This document shows positions 11,958-25,400 of a stretch of 64,000 nucleotides of DNA, in pieces. The stretch spans positions 944,470-1,008,469 of the forward strand of contig VZRS01007674.1 in the NCBI GenBank assembly GCA_013398055.1, given 5' to 3'. Position 1 is the stretch's first letter. Each line of letters opens with the position of its first letter. A model generated the notes under the pieces. It saw only the letters and a list, made by a program, of their open reading frames with translations, was not told the DNA's origin and did not search any database. The translations under genes and the position numbers were made by a program. The stretch is from Ifrita kowaldi. Its lineage: Eukaryota; Chordata; Aves; Passeriformes; Cinclosomatidae.

Positions 11958-14812
11958 ACTGACCTTTATCCTAACTACAGTCTGAGTTTTGAGCAAATCA
12001 GGCTCTTTTCAAGTAGTGCAGGGAGAAAGGACTAAGCATTTCAGAGTCTGACACTGTTCAGTAGGTGTCCAGTCCTGGCTGAAGACTGATAGACCCTCCT
12101 GAACTGGCAGTGATGGAACAGAAGTGGTCACAGACACGGGTGAGGACACAAAACTGGTGAGGAGCAGACACTGACAGCAATGCTGGACTGGTCACAGGCA
12201 TGCAGACAACGAATTAGTCAGAAATACATAGATGCTTGAACCTGGCTGATGATATTGCATTGATTAATTGGAGATATTTTCTACTTTTTCAATAGAATGT
12301 TATTTATTTCTGCAGGGTTAATAATTCCTTGGGCAAACCCAGAAGCTGACTTGGGCTGCAGACGGCCACTTCCAGATCTGGCTGTGTTAGCTGCAGATGC
12401 TTCTGACCCAAGTTATTTTCCTTCCATGGCCATGAGAGGTTCTTCCCTACTCCCCTCTCTCATTGTTAGTGGATTCACTTGAATCCTCCTTCTCTCATTT
12501 CAGAACCAGACAGTTAAGCCTAATTTTCAGTCTAACTTTGAGGGAGTCCATGCTATTCTCCCTGCTGAGAGAGGGCAGAAACTTTCAGCAGGGAATTAGT
12601 AGCAAGCAGCTGTTTAAGGGTGACATCTTCAGCCAGCATGGCAGTTTGCACAGTGAACACCCACCCCAGCAACACCGGCTGGGCTAAAAGCCTTAGCCCA
12701 GATCAGCTACAAGCCCCACTTTTGGAAAAATCATGGCAAATTATTCCAGAATTGCAAATCAGTGGTCTAGGAGAAAAGCACATAGGAAGCAAAACTAATT
12801 GAATTTTACAGTACTTCACAAATCCCCCTAAATATTTGATCACAAAACCCGAAAGTGATCTTGATTCCTTTTATCCAACACCTGCTTCTCTGTCACAGTT
12901 CAACATTAAAAAACAAATGGCTCCAATCTGCTGGAAATAACAAAAGGCAAGAGAGTGTCAAGTGCTGTTTGCACAAAGAGGACTATGCAATAAAGAAGTT
13001 CATAAAATCATGAGCAAAGTTCACCTTTATCCTCTACAAATAACATTTCAACTTCCCTGTGTGTATATAATGAAAAAAAGCAATGTTTCATCACATACAA
13101 CCACCCTGTATTTGCAGTGTATTATCCTATCTTTTTTTGCCATGAAATGAAAAGCATTTAACAAGTTGTGAAGAGAAATCACCATGGATTTAAATGTGGG
13201 GGGGACCATTAGGAACTAGTAACCCTCACCCAGCCCTTTATTCAGAGAAGGAGAATACATCTTTTTCTTCCTCACATCAGAGAACAGCACACATCCTCTG
13301 CAGAAAGCAGTGCCATCCACTGCTGCAATAGTCTATATACAGACCCCGTGCACACTACCAGGTCCTGAATAGCCTTTTTTTCACCCCAGACATTGCCATG
13401 AAGCTATAAATCTAAAAAGCATTTTTAAATAATTACAGGAGGATATTAGCCCTAACCTAAAGAGCTTACAGCTTAGCCTACAATCCTACTTCAGGATTCT
13501 TTATCGCCGTCAAGGGGATTTGCACAGATGCAGCAGTTTGACCAGAAGGCCATTTCTAGAAGTGCCACATGACTTCACAGAGATTAATTCTACAGTTCCT
13601 ACAGGGACTGTGAGGTTCCACCAGAACATCCCCAGGCAGAATGAACTCATCTTCTCAGGAAACCATTTCTCTGACTATGCAACTCCACAGTCTGAGATAC
13701 TGTCACCACATCTGAACACACAGAGAACTGAATGGATAAGAGGGAGGGGTTTTTTCTATAACCACTCTGGGTCTCTTTCAGGCACAACAGAGCATATTGC
13801 AAAGTAAAGCCCCTTCTCTCACTGAGGATTTTAGCAATAAGAAAACAGAGGGTTGGAGTACAATGTTGCAGATAGTGCTTTGCTGGGTTGTTACGCTGAG
13901 TGTCTTTGATTTTGGTTATGTGCACCAATGAGTTTAGGCACTGGATTTTGAACAGTACATGTAGGTTGGCCCAGATGGGCAGAAGGCTGAAATCAAATCA
14001 GCAAAATGAAAAGAGGTAGTGAATCAGATTTTCTCAAATTAACTGCTATTTAAAAATAATAAGCAACTGCAATTGATTCTTGTTAGTGTATCAAGCAACG
14101 ATGGAGAAAATCCAGAGCTAGGCAGTCACTTCATTTATATTCTCCTATTGAAATCTTGCACATTTAATCCATAAGCAGTAAACAGAAGAAAGCTACTCAG
14201 CATTTAAGCAGTCGGTCTAATTACAGGCTGGCAAGGAATGTGCAATAGGTACAGTCAAGCCAAACCCTGGAGCAGAACTCCTCTAAAAAAAAGCCAGACA
14301 TTTTGAGATTGCAAGTCTGAAGCAAGCCCCTGTTTTTTGAAGGGACAATACAAACCTACAGGATCCAAATAGCCAAGAAACTTGGCAGGTTTAAAATATT
14401 TATCAGGATTTGAGTTCTGATGATTTGGCCAACACACTGTCTAGGTTTATTGAGCTATAAACCCACAACAGATGTTTGCCGCCCTCACCCCAATAGGTAC
14501 AAATATTTTATTTTAAAGACTATGTAATTTCAAATAAGGTCTCATGATTGTTTATCAGCAAATGAAAGACCAATGGAAAGGAAGGCGAAAAGGAAATCAT
14601 AATGGGAAAAAAAATGGCCTTAAATTGAAAAATGAAGGGGTGATGGAGCAAAAATTTCTAGATGTTTACAGCATCTTGATTATAATCTTCCTTGACATCA
14701 TTCTGAAAAGTGAGTTAAAATCCATAGAGATTGGGGTTCAACAAAGCAAAGAAAACATAATATGGCAGACTTAGGGTGCCTGAACATTGATGAAGCAACT
14801 TAGAAGGGGAGT

Positions 14813-14850
14813 GGATCCAAATATGCCATTAGGATCCAAATATACCATTA
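14813..14850. repeat. Tandem duplication of a 19-bp unit
   Basis: GGATCCAAATATGCCATTA (14813-14831) is followed directly by GGATCCAAATATACCATTA (14832-14850), with one mismatch. The near identity suggests a fairly recent local duplication. Confidence 0.9.
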
Positions 14851-16871
14851 AATAAGAGGGTTGGCAGTGTATTCCAGTTATGCAGCAGTGGAATGGGAGC
14901 ATCTCCAGAGGGCTCAGCCACTCTGAACCATTCATTACACTCCAAAGTGCAGCAGTGCCGTGGAGCCTGCTTCAGCCACAGAGCAAGACACTCTCATCCT
15001 ATATGTGACAGCAGCACCAGCCTCACAGGCTGTCCCCACACTTAGAACTCCAGAGGAAGAAGCATCAGAGTGGTCTGTGGTGCTCAGGACAGTCTGTGTG
15101 CAAAGGGATAGTCACCAGTGATCCAACCCTTCCTCCTCCCAGGCACTCAGCAACATCTGAGCCAAACGCCCACACACTGAGAAGGGGAGCATGATCAAGC
15201 TCTCCTTTCTTCTGAACACATACAAGACACAGGAGAGCAAGCAGAGACAATAAAAAAGGAGAAAATACTTAACCATGCCTTAACTGTGCACATACAAATG
15301 GCAGGATGGAGTCAGGTCTGCTTGGAAAAGCCAATCAATGCTGGACTTACTGTTACTAATACGGAAAATAAACAACAGGGCAGGGTTATCAAACAGCTGG
15401 GATTGAGTCAGGCTCCTGCAGGCAGACCCCGTGCAACATAACTATTTTACTGTGGATTAAATGCATATCCTAAGGATAAAGGGCATTCAGTGTAACTTTT
15501 CTTAGATTCACTGCCTGAAAAAAAGATTAAAATTCCAATAGAAATCAAGACTGAAAGAAAGAAAACAGAGTCATTCATCAATATTAGAGCCATTAAATTT
15601 TCACTGCATCTGCCCCAATAACTTATTGAAAAGTTAAAGTATGAGAAGTTCATTTTTCCAGTGTGATTACTGGGCAGAGCAAACAGCACAATGGAGGAGT
15701 TTGATGAATACAGGAAAAGCAAGTGCAGCATCCACAGAACTGTAACAGAAAGGACTGTTTGAAAGAACGATCCTTCAGTCATGAACAGCTGTACCCATGT
15801 AACAAAAGAAAATAATGTTCAGTGTCCTATTCTGTTATATCCTGCTAGTTCAAGGCTGTATACTGTTTACTTGATTCTTAGCTTCATACAAATGCCTGTG
15901 AAAATATTTTTTTTTGCTATTAGTATACATTTTTTTAATATGCCTACGCAAAATAAACTAGGGAAAGAGCCACTTTTAACCCAAAGGTGATATGAACTGC
16001 CTCCTCCACTTTAATGAAACTATTGATTCAGATTATTGAGGAGCAAATCTCCAAAGTAATAACAGCTAGCCAGCAGGGGAAAAAAAATCCCTACAAATAA
16101 ATTAGAGAGTTGTCATGTTCCTCCAGACTCACTGGGACTTAGTTTTGGTGAGGAAATTCTGCAATCATGAACTGACAACTTGGTAGGAAGAGAATCAGCA
16201 TCAAAATCTGGCTCTAACCCTTTTCTTCCTATTTTATTGCCCAAAGCAGTACAGACTAAGATTTATTTTCTGAAGGTAATTCTCTTCCTTAAAAGACTCC
16301 ATTAAGCCATTTAAAAACAAATGACCTTAGAATATCAGTGCCAATTTTAATGCTTAAGGAGTATCCCAGATATACAAAGTGGAGTTTGATTTGAGTGTGT
16401 ATCTTAAATATTATTGGCCACAGACAGTTCTTTGGCCTGGCATCTAGGTTTCATCATCATTTAAATGAGTAATAAAGAGTTTTAATTTCCATAAAGATCC
16501 CTCTGCTTAGCTTATAAGGAGCACAATTTAATGTGTACACAAATAACATATATTTGAAGAACCTTTGGTCTTGCCACAGTGGTAACAAGTGGCTGTAATA
16601 TAACAGGGCCCCAAAGCTCATGTAGGATTTTTTTTCTATCTAATTTGGTAACATTCATGCATCAACTACTCACCTGTTTTATAAAGCAGCCATAATGCAC
16701 CTGACTTCATGGAAAAGTGTCACGATGTCAGACCAGCCTCACAGAAAAGCTTTCTGTATTTACAGTGGTTTATGAAAGTTCTGCATATACCAAGGACCAA
16801 AACAAAACTCAGAGCTTACCAAAATGCCCTCTCCAACAATTTCTGCTTTCAAGTAGACAGCAGAGCCACGG

Positions 16872-16970
16872 ATTTTTTTGTGGGGTTTTTTTGTTGTTGT
16901 TGTTGGTGGTTTGGTTGGTTTTTTTTATTGTGGTGGCTTTTTAAAAAAAATCATTTATTTATTTATTTCT
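16872..16970. repeat. T/G-rich low-complexity block
   Basis: The block consists of T runs, TTG repeats (16892-16905), TGG/GGTT repeats, a T8 run, an A8 run and finally TTTA repeats (about 16954-16968). It accounts for the hydrophobic or aromatic open frames that run through it in two frames (16709-16972). Confidence 0.8.
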
Positions 16971-19657
16971 GACTGCTAGTGCAAGGGAAAGAAAAACATT
17001 TTATGTCCTTGTTTAGCTAAGACTTTGTATGTGTGATTGACACCTTTACAATGAACCAAAGAATTGAGAGACTAAAGTGATCCCTTAAGTACCTATTTCA
17101 ACTAGACACGGGAGAGGCTTCACAGTCATACTTTGAAAGTGATGAGCACCTTGGACCTCCTCCTTACCGAGATTCCTTGTAAGCCTGACCAAGCCTGGTT
17201 AAAGAGATGCCCAGTTCCTCAGTTCTGCCGGCAAAGGACAGCTTCCAGAGATTTTCCCCTCCATGATACCAACGCAACACACCCAGAAGGACTAGTAAAT
17301 GTAACTCATCTTGCCATCAAATCCAAACACCACAGAAGAACTTGAGTTTTTCTACTTGGATCTACACAGGTGTCTTTGGGGGAGGAGGTGGAGGGAAGGG
17401 GAGGAGAGAAAGATCATCCATTCTAAAACAAACATTTGAAACAATATTTAGCCTGTGAACCAAGCATCCTGCATTCCCCAAGACAGACTGGGGAATTAGA
17501 TGGAAACCGTTGCCTTGAACAAACCTGCAGCAGTCCTTACTTCTGTTCAGAAGACATTTATACGCTTCTCCTCTGAAAAAAACATCAAATTAATTTGCAG
17601 AAATTAGCTTAGATGTCAGCAAAGAGGATTCAGATAATGTTCCATACTTACATAGAAGCCACCAGTTCCAGGTGCTACCAAATGAAGACACAAAGTTCTT
17701 GACATTAATACCAACCTGAGACGTTTAGAAGGCCCAGTTCACTGGAGACCGAAGTGCGCTGTAGCTTGTAGCACTGTTTTTGTGGACTATGAGTCCTCTT
17801 GCCTACCAGCCTTCTGGTGTTCCAGTGAAAAGACCAATACTTCATGTCTCACTTTTCCCAATTTCTGAGTCTTCTCTCCTCATCCCCTTGTTATCTACTT
17901 GTATTTTTAAACTCTCATGTAGCTCACCAATCTTCAGTCTTTTGACTACTCAATAGCCTACTGTAAAACAGGGTTACAGTACCAATGTAGAAACTCAGTT
18001 TCCTGCAAAAAGGGCCAAGAGTCACAGAGTTTGTACACAAAGACACTTTAATGCAAATCAAATAGTACCATTTCATTCTAAGGTGCTCCACATTCTCAAA
18101 CACCCAACATTGAGCTTCCCAGTTTTGCCATTCCATTGAGAAATTCACTTTTAGTCTAAACAACAGAAATTTTAAAAGACAACTCTTTAATTTTTCTTTT
18201 TTTTTATTTAATCAATACTGCATTTCAATACCAACTGTTAAATCTTTATGAGCAACAGGAGCGTATTCTGCAAATTTGTTGATCACTATATAGTACAACC
18301 TCAAAACTCTTATCCAAAACCCATGTATTCCAAAATTAGGTTTCCTCCCTCAACATGCAACATTTGAATAAAAAAGTCCTGACTTACTCCAAAAAAATTC
18401 CACTATGCAGTTATATAAACTCAGATCTCTTGACAACCCCTCTGGCTTATGAAGACACAGGTTTATATAAAGAAACTTCAAAAGAAAATGAAAAATTAAT
18501 ATCATTTTGCTGAAATTTCCACAGGATTCTAACAATTCCATTACCATAGCAGTACATATACATAAAGATACTGGGTCCAGTAATAAAGCATTTCTGAAGG
18601 ACTATAATTGTTCTCTGCAAAAGGCTGTGGCATGTTATGCTGTGACTATGTCAGAAACTACTGTGCAGCCATTCCATTTTATTTAAGCCTTCATAAGTAG
18701 GAAAGTATCTCTGTTGAAATTATATTTATTAAAAAAAAATAACTCTTACTTTAGATTACAAAAAAAGTGCACATTCTGTAAGTGCAGGTTCCATTTCACC
18801 ATTTCTACTCCTTGTTTGTTTTACATTTCAGTTCCAATTCCCAGTTTTTCATAACATCCTGCAAGGTTTGGACTGCAGAAACGAAGGCTAGATTTGCTTT
18901 TAATCAAAGCACTGGTTTTAAAGATGTTTTCATATCACCAACACATTTCAGGCAATCTCAAGTACTTCAAAACCTTTTTCCATCCTACAGAATCAAAATT
19001 CCATCACTAAGTAGGAGCCTTTAAAAATAATCTAAAAACAGTATACACAATATTTCAAGAGAGTAGAGAAGCCATACAGTCGAAAATGGCAACACAGATA
19101 TTTTAAACATTAAAACAATCTTCCTACTTTCTATATGAGACCTCTGGACACAAAGAGATTGTGCATTTTGCACGGTTTTCTAGCCCCATATTTTTAAGTG
19201 GAGAGGTAAATTTTCAGAAGGATTTCTTATTTAGTTAACAGAAGAATAAATCATATTGTAAATGCAGTGCTGATGCTGCCTAGATTCTCTTGCTCATATC
19301 ATGATAAGTACCAAACTTCTTGTCCTTGCTTACAAGGTTTATGTTTATACTCAGTGTCATTGTTGATGACTGATATATGTTAGCTGGTTTTAAAATAAGT
19401 TACTTGGGAAGATTGATAAAAAAGTACAGAGCTCTGATTTGTTGCGGATCTACTGTTTCAGTTTACACAGGAATGTGTCATCTTTGCTCACAGCCAGTGA
19501 CAAATATTTAAACCCAACAGAAAGCATGGAATTGCATGATATTGTGATAAGGAGTTTCACAATTTCTACAAAAATTTAAATCGTTATGCCCAAACCCAGT
19601 AAGAGGAACACGTCTTCAGCGAATCTTCCATCAACGCTCTCAGTCGAAATTCACAGA
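16971..19657. other. Unique sequence, no established gene
   Basis: Apart from the weak minus-strand exon candidate at 17652-17715, nothing is supportable. Open frames are at most 80 codons. A short purine-rich run occurs at about 17377-17412. Confidence 0.5.
17652..17715 (-). other. Candidate 64-bp minus-strand exon
   Basis: On minus, an acceptor ending GTCTCAG precedes position 17715, and a donor TAT followed by GTAAGTATGG follows position 17652. The enclosed 64 bases are open in two frames. One gives VGINVKNFVSS and further residues in phase 0 to 1. The donor is strong and the acceptor pyrimidine tract is modest. I recognise no protein, and splice decoys of this quality are expected by chance in AT-rich DNA. 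Confidence 0.12.
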
Positions 19658-20359
19658 TCAATCCTGCATCCATCTCAGGAGAACATCTTTCAGGAAAGGT
19701 AAGGTGAAGAGAGAGAGGGTAAAAACTAAGGTGCAGTGCATGGTGTGCAGTTTCTCTGCGCACTGTGTGCAGTGTAGGAGAGAGGAAGTCTCAGTGCAGC
19801 TGCATACGGAACAGTTGAAGGACAGAGCAGAAGTTATTCCAGCAATCAGTCTCCTCCATGCCTTACCCACCCCAAGGCCGGGCTACTGCAACCTGGGAAA
19901 TGGCTCTGCTGGGCAGAGGTGAAACATTATTTCCAGTGTATCCAGAGGAAGCACCTCAGCTTGAAGCTGCAAAGGATTCTTCCTTACCTTGGCTATTTGA
20001 TGCAAAAGATAATGGTATCAGGCAGCTGGCTGCTGACAGGGAGCTGTGGTACCAATCTCTCTCTCCTCAGAGGGAAAGAAGAGAAAATGACTTCACACCA
20101 GACTATTACGGATACTAATACTTTTGTCAAAAGCAGAAACACACAGAGATTTTACAAAATACTATCTAGACACTGGAGCACGCTGACTAAAAGAAATCAT
20201 TTGAGTACAAGCTTAATAAGGCAGGGTAAAAAAATCTACCACCTTACAGCTAACAACACTTTGAAAATGAGTCTGCTGTGTGTGATTTCACTGATGTCTG
20301 AGGGAGACAAAGCTCGTTATGTTCATCTTTTTCATACTTTCAGTCAAACAGGTTGCTGA
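19658..20359 (+). other. Open-frame-dense stretch, coding status unproven
   Basis: Three overlapping plus-strand open frames (72 codons at 19704-19922, 86 at 19858-20118, 146 at 19919-20359) and one minus frame (70 codons) crowd this stretch. The 86-codon frame has a mixed, fairly protein-like composition ending in DFTPDYYGY. The 146-codon frame is rich in Ser, Thr, Lys and His. No domain, signal peptide or membrane segment is evident and no coding splice framework was found. Chance is the likelier explanation. A diverged retrocopy or a noncoding exon cannot be excluded. Confidence 0.12.
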
Positions 20360-22405
20360 ATAACCATGTTTTCTTTATTCTAATGGGTGAGGAAGCTATT
20401 ATACAGAAGGTGTTTCCATATGTTGCAGTTAATAAAGGCAATTCTTACTAATAAGAGTAGGTTGTCTCCACTCAGCTATCTGATAAAAAGCCCTCCTTTT
20501 TAGAGGAAAAAGCAGATCCTGTGCCTAGAAGAGACTCCTAGGGCTGCACATTTCAGTGGCTACTGGAAAGTACTGTAGGCAGATGAATCCCAGGTCTTCT
20601 CCAACAGAGTCCAAATCAGTGACATTCAATAAGGTGTTCAGGGCACTAGGAAAAAGCACTTCATGTCATCAACCTCTCCTTCATACACACCCTTTTCTTG
20701 CTGGTGAAGGACAGTGGACAAGACCTGGATGCATCATTATGGAAAATCATCAGCAAGTCCCTTCAGGAGGTCAGGGTGCTTTCTTCTTTGAAGAAGCATC
20801 TGGGTCACTGTCTTAGGAGCTCAAAATTCTACAGGGAGAGTATGGCTAGTTTTAGGCTGAGATCACAGATGTTCTTTCAGACTGAAACCATAAGATGCAT
20901 GGGGGAAAATTATTTTTGGGGAATCACCCAGAAGTATGAGATGTCACTTACATCTTTGTCTTTCTAACCACAAAGCTGGGTGCTTGTCCCCAGCTGGATG
21001 AAAACCCCACACCTGTACCATGCTGTTAGAGCTACCTAGTAAAGAGAGAGAAAAAAAAAAAGTCTTGAAGCTCATCTCAGTTTGCTATGACATGTTCAGT
21101 GTCTGACCACATCTTTAAAAGCCATATGGAATCCAAACCTATTGAAGGACAACTTGCCTCAGACAATTGACATATCCCAACTAGATTCACACAGCAGTGC
21201 TACACACTGGTTTTCTCTGGATTGCAAAGTAGGGCAGAGATTGTTCACCTGTAAGTACCTGAGTAGAAAAAAAGACCTGCCTCTGTTGCCATTCCCACCT
21301 TCAGGGAGACTGACAGTTTCCTACAAGTAGTTTCAAAAGGCACATCATCTCTCCATGGTAAGTAGCCACCTGTAGCCTTACATTTATGAACTTCAAAGCA
21401 TTCTGCAAGACATCTTTTTATCCAGACATATAAAAATGTAGAAATTATTTTGTGGAGAGACATTACTAATAGGAAATAATCTATTTCTTCATGTTTTCTG
21501 GGAATGGTGTTCTGCTGGTTTTCACTATTCAGAATAGGCTTCAAGAAATGCAAAAAATACCCAAAGAAATAGGCAGATGCTTTCAAATATAGAGACAATG
21601 GGACCAGTTCCTACACATGCAACTAGTCCAGCTGGATGTTCACTGTCACACATAATACTTTCCTGGATTTTAACCAAAGCTAATATGGCCAACACTTTCA
21701 AAATTAGCCACTAATTATGGGTGTTTCCTAATACAGTGTAAGTTTCAACAACTGTTGAACAATACCTAGTCCTTGTGGACATTCAGCTTAGAAAATCAAA
21801 TCCAAGGTGACTCAAGCCAATACTGAAAAATACGAACACTCAAAGTTTGCAGTTGTTTTTGAAAATGCAACCCCTCAAGGCTAAATCCTGCTTTAAAGAC
21901 GCTGCAATAGTTTTGAAAGCTGCATATTTTTGTTGAGCCACTAGAAGGCATAGACAAATGTGATGGGTGGACTCTGCATCCATGCTCCTTCTGTGGGACC
22001 AGTGCAAACAGTCCCTCCCCGACCAGCCACACGGGTGACTGGGAACAGAGGGAATCCAGGATAGGCCTGCACAGTGAACCAGAAGCAGCCCTTGCAGAGA
22101 TGAGGGAAAACAAGGGCTGCTGTTGGATCCTGCCCAGAACACAGAACCCAGCCACAATAAGTCCACACAATGCTTCTGTCTCAAAGATGTGGGAAGTCCT
22201 GTTACGTCTGCATTCACAATTAAACATGATTTTGACATTATTATGGTGCTGATGCTGTTATATCTTCAGTGTATGATGGATCCTGGCTCGGTTCGGGCCT
22301 GCCTATTGTTCATGAGAGACTTTGTCTTTGCAATGATCGGAGAACAAGGTGTTCTGGAAGCTCTTTTCAGCTGTGATCTGGTGAACTTCTTACGGATTTT
22401 TCTGT
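20360..22405. other. Unique sequence, no gene seen
   Basis: Several overlapping frames of 70-143 codons occur on minus at 21245-22238. The 143- and 132-codon frames overlap in different registers over 21796-22238, where GC content is slightly higher and stops are fewer. No family is recognised. Confidence 0.5.
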
Positions 22406-22443
22406 AAGGAGGGAAGGAGGAAAGGAGGGAAGGAAGAGAGAGA
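22406..22443. repeat. Polypurine GGAA/GGGA microsatellite-like run
   Basis: The strand is entirely A and G for about 38 bases, made of imperfect GGGAAGGA and GGAAGAGA units. Pure polypurine tracts of this kind can adopt triplex structures. Here it is simply noted as low complexity. Confidence 0.8.
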
Positions 22444-25400
22444 CAACAGAAGAGATAAATCTCAGTCTCTAACAGAAGACTGCTCAAGAGCCAATGACAA
22501 ACATAACAAATACTCTTACCAGAGCAGGAAGGCTAGTTCATGGAAAAGAGACTTGCAGTCAACAAGAGTGAACCCTGTCCATCAACTGATGATTCACAGT
22601 TGTCTGATAATGATTCATTGAAAAGTGAATTGGTGTTAGACAATACTGGAACAATAATATTTAATTACATGAAATCTTGGGCCAGAATGCCCGGGTAGTG
22701 AATTCTCACATGTGATACCGATACTGGAATGAAGGACCACAGAAGAAAGGACCGTGTTAGCACCCAATGAATGTGCTACCTCTGTAAAAGTGGGAGCAAT
22801 GGTTGTTATTTGCACTGTACCACTTCTGCAGATAACACATGACCCAGAGCTCCGGGCTTTTTTACTGGTGCCATTCAGGTGCAGTGCATTCGCTCTCATT
22901 TTTGACTTTCAGATGACAAATATCAAATATATTAACTACGGGTGGCTATGTTGTTTGTATTGTAATCTTAAATATCTAATTAATTTTTAGTTAATTAATT
23001 CATAGTTAATTTTGAAGCATAAATCCTTGCTATGTTTCAACTGCTCTGTCTCTTTACTGTTATAAGTCAATAACCACAATGCTGAGGGTGTCCAGGGTAT
23101 GGTATCAGAAAACACAGAAAAGGTACTCACAGAGTATGCCAAGAACCATCTTCATTGGCAGAGACCTGAACATTAGATGCTACTGGAAAATGACCTATTT
23201 TCTAAATTTACTCAAGAATTCCAGCCTTCATTTAGGTAGTTTTATAAATTACAGGGATTTTGAGCTTATGGAAATGAATTAAAGCAAACTGGGGCCTCTA
23301 ATACTTAACAAGACCAGGCTTTCTAATTCAGACTTGAATATGTGACCTACAAACTACAGGGTAATGAGGTGCCTACCTGCATCAAGGTTCTGAGATGGTA
23401 ACTCAGGGAGTGGTTTTTCCCTTTCAACTAAGCGGGCTGTTACCTCTGAAACTGAAAAATGGTGGCACACAACATTGAAAACACATGATCAGCTGTAAAT
23501 AAATTCTATTGAATTCTAGAATAACAATTTGCATGTTAAGTTTCAAACACTAGTTTGTTACTAGGTAGTTACAGGTTGAATGTTTCCCAGGGATGTAAAC
23601 TTCTGCGTTAACTATCTGGGCCACAGAAGAGAACATAAAGGGAAAAAAAAACAGGCAAAAAGGAGAAGAATGTACTCTGCTATTAGAGGTTAAAGGGAGC
23701 CTGAAAAATACATCTATTTTGGTGAATATATTTTAAAGGTGCAGACATGTATTCCCTTTTGAAAGAAGGATGTCTTCATGGCCTGGAATACCAAATTAGG
23801 GTTTAGCATCATTCAGCAATAAGCACAACAGAAGAAAAGGAAAGGAATCACCAGAAAGTTTAGTTTCAGCTTTTCACACAGTCCCACTGAGGAAAAAAAA
23901 CTTACTGTTTGAGTATTCACTTTACATGGTCATCTTAAATTAGGCCAAAGAAGATATTCACTTGATTGCAAAGATATTGCATACCTTCCAGAACAGTAAG
24001 ACCATAGAAATGTAATCTCAGACTGGCAGAATTATGTCTTTCTAAAATAATGAGACAGCCGGGTTTTATAAATTCATGTGAATAGACAATAGCTATTACC
24101 CACACTGATTACTAATGGGGATCGTCTCTGCAAAACCTTACAGAACTGGATCCTTTTTGATATATTGGTTTGCAAAACTTTGTATTTATTACAGAAGGAA
24201 TGTGGTCATTAACCATTCGAGAAGTCCAAGGTTCAAATATCAGATAATTGTTCATCTTTCTGAATTTTTAATAAGGCAACTTTATAAACTGCCAAGAGGC
24301 TTATGAAAGTAATTTGCATCTGACACTACATGTAAGGACAGTAAAGTATTTGAAATTACAATTCATTATTATTTTGTATGGACAGTAAAGTAAAAGACAT
24401 AGTTATTCCCATTAAACACTGGTTCAAAACCAGCACAAAGAAAGGCAGAACAAAAAGGTCATCACATTATTATATCAAGCAAGCCACAAACAGAGTCAGC
24501 TCCTCACTGAGTATAAATGAAAGTAGCTCTATATACTCTGTCAGAAAAAACTAATCTGGTATGCACTCTGAAAAGGCAATCCAGCACTTCTGTTTAAACA
24601 GGATTGGGAAAATGCTTCCAGAAATTAGCTTTCTGGGATACAGCCTTTCAGAAATAAAACTGGAAGAACGGAAATTTCCACTGACTACATTAAACTTGTA
24701 GTCAGATGATTTAAACAATCATTTCTCTAAAAGCCAAAACTGTTCTTTTTACTGAAAAAAATATAGAATGTGGATGGACGGGATTCCTTACACTGAAGAA
24801 TTCAGCATCTAAACACAGCCTAGTTTTTGAAAGGCATTCATCAGGTTTCATAATTCTCCAGAGTCTTTTTAACACTTAAACATGCAGGTTGCAATAATAG
24901 CTGACAAAAGGCAGGATATTCAAAGATAAAGTTGTTATCACCCTTCCACTCAGAGCACTTCGCCCTCCCCTAAAAGATACACTGAACTAGGGCCAGAGTC
25001 AACTTTAATGCTCAATTTCCTGTCCCTCTTTCAGTTAATACCAGCCATATGTTTTAATTACACAAAGCTTTTATTTGGCAATGGCAATAAATGGCTTTAA
25101 TATCTGTATCGTTGGTAACATCCTTTGCAGTTGTTAGGACAGATTAATTGCCATTTCCCCTGGCTTTTTCCCTCTGACTTTTGTACTAGTGCTTGAAGTG
25201 TGATGCATTACAGACTTGAAATGCAAACTCAAAAGTATTTTAAAGCCTTTGCTTTGTATTTCTACCCTTCCTATGACCAAAGGTATGAGAACGAACTAAA
25301 TTTTTAGTAGGTGATCAGTATATAAAGCCCACTGTGCTCATTTTCAAGTCAAATGTGATGCACTTGTGTAACATAGGAATAATACAGATTCTTTATGTCT

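Larger units (their letters stand above)
7641..16871. other. Unique AT-rich sequence with small tandem duplications, no gene seen
   Basis: About 9 kb without a supportable gene. Open frames stay below 112 codons. The longest (15447-15782, minus, 111 codons) is hydrophobic simply because it is T-rich on the coding strand, and it matches nothing I know. Small local duplications occur at 11931-11957 and 14813-14850 and are listed separately. Homopolymer runs are short. No further CR1 or LTR hallmark is visible. Confidence 0.5.

Noticed and set aside
15447..15782. 111-codon minus-strand frame resembling a membrane protein
   Set aside because: Its hydrophobicity comes from a T-rich coding strand. 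There is no recognised family, no splice context and no promoter.
21796..22238. 143- and 132-codon overlapping minus-strand frames
   Set aside because: Two long frames in different registers over the same bases indicate low stop density from composition rather than coding.
24225..24240. GGTTCAAAT resembling a tRNA B box
   Set aside because: There is no matching A box at the right distance and no cloverleaf can be folded around it.
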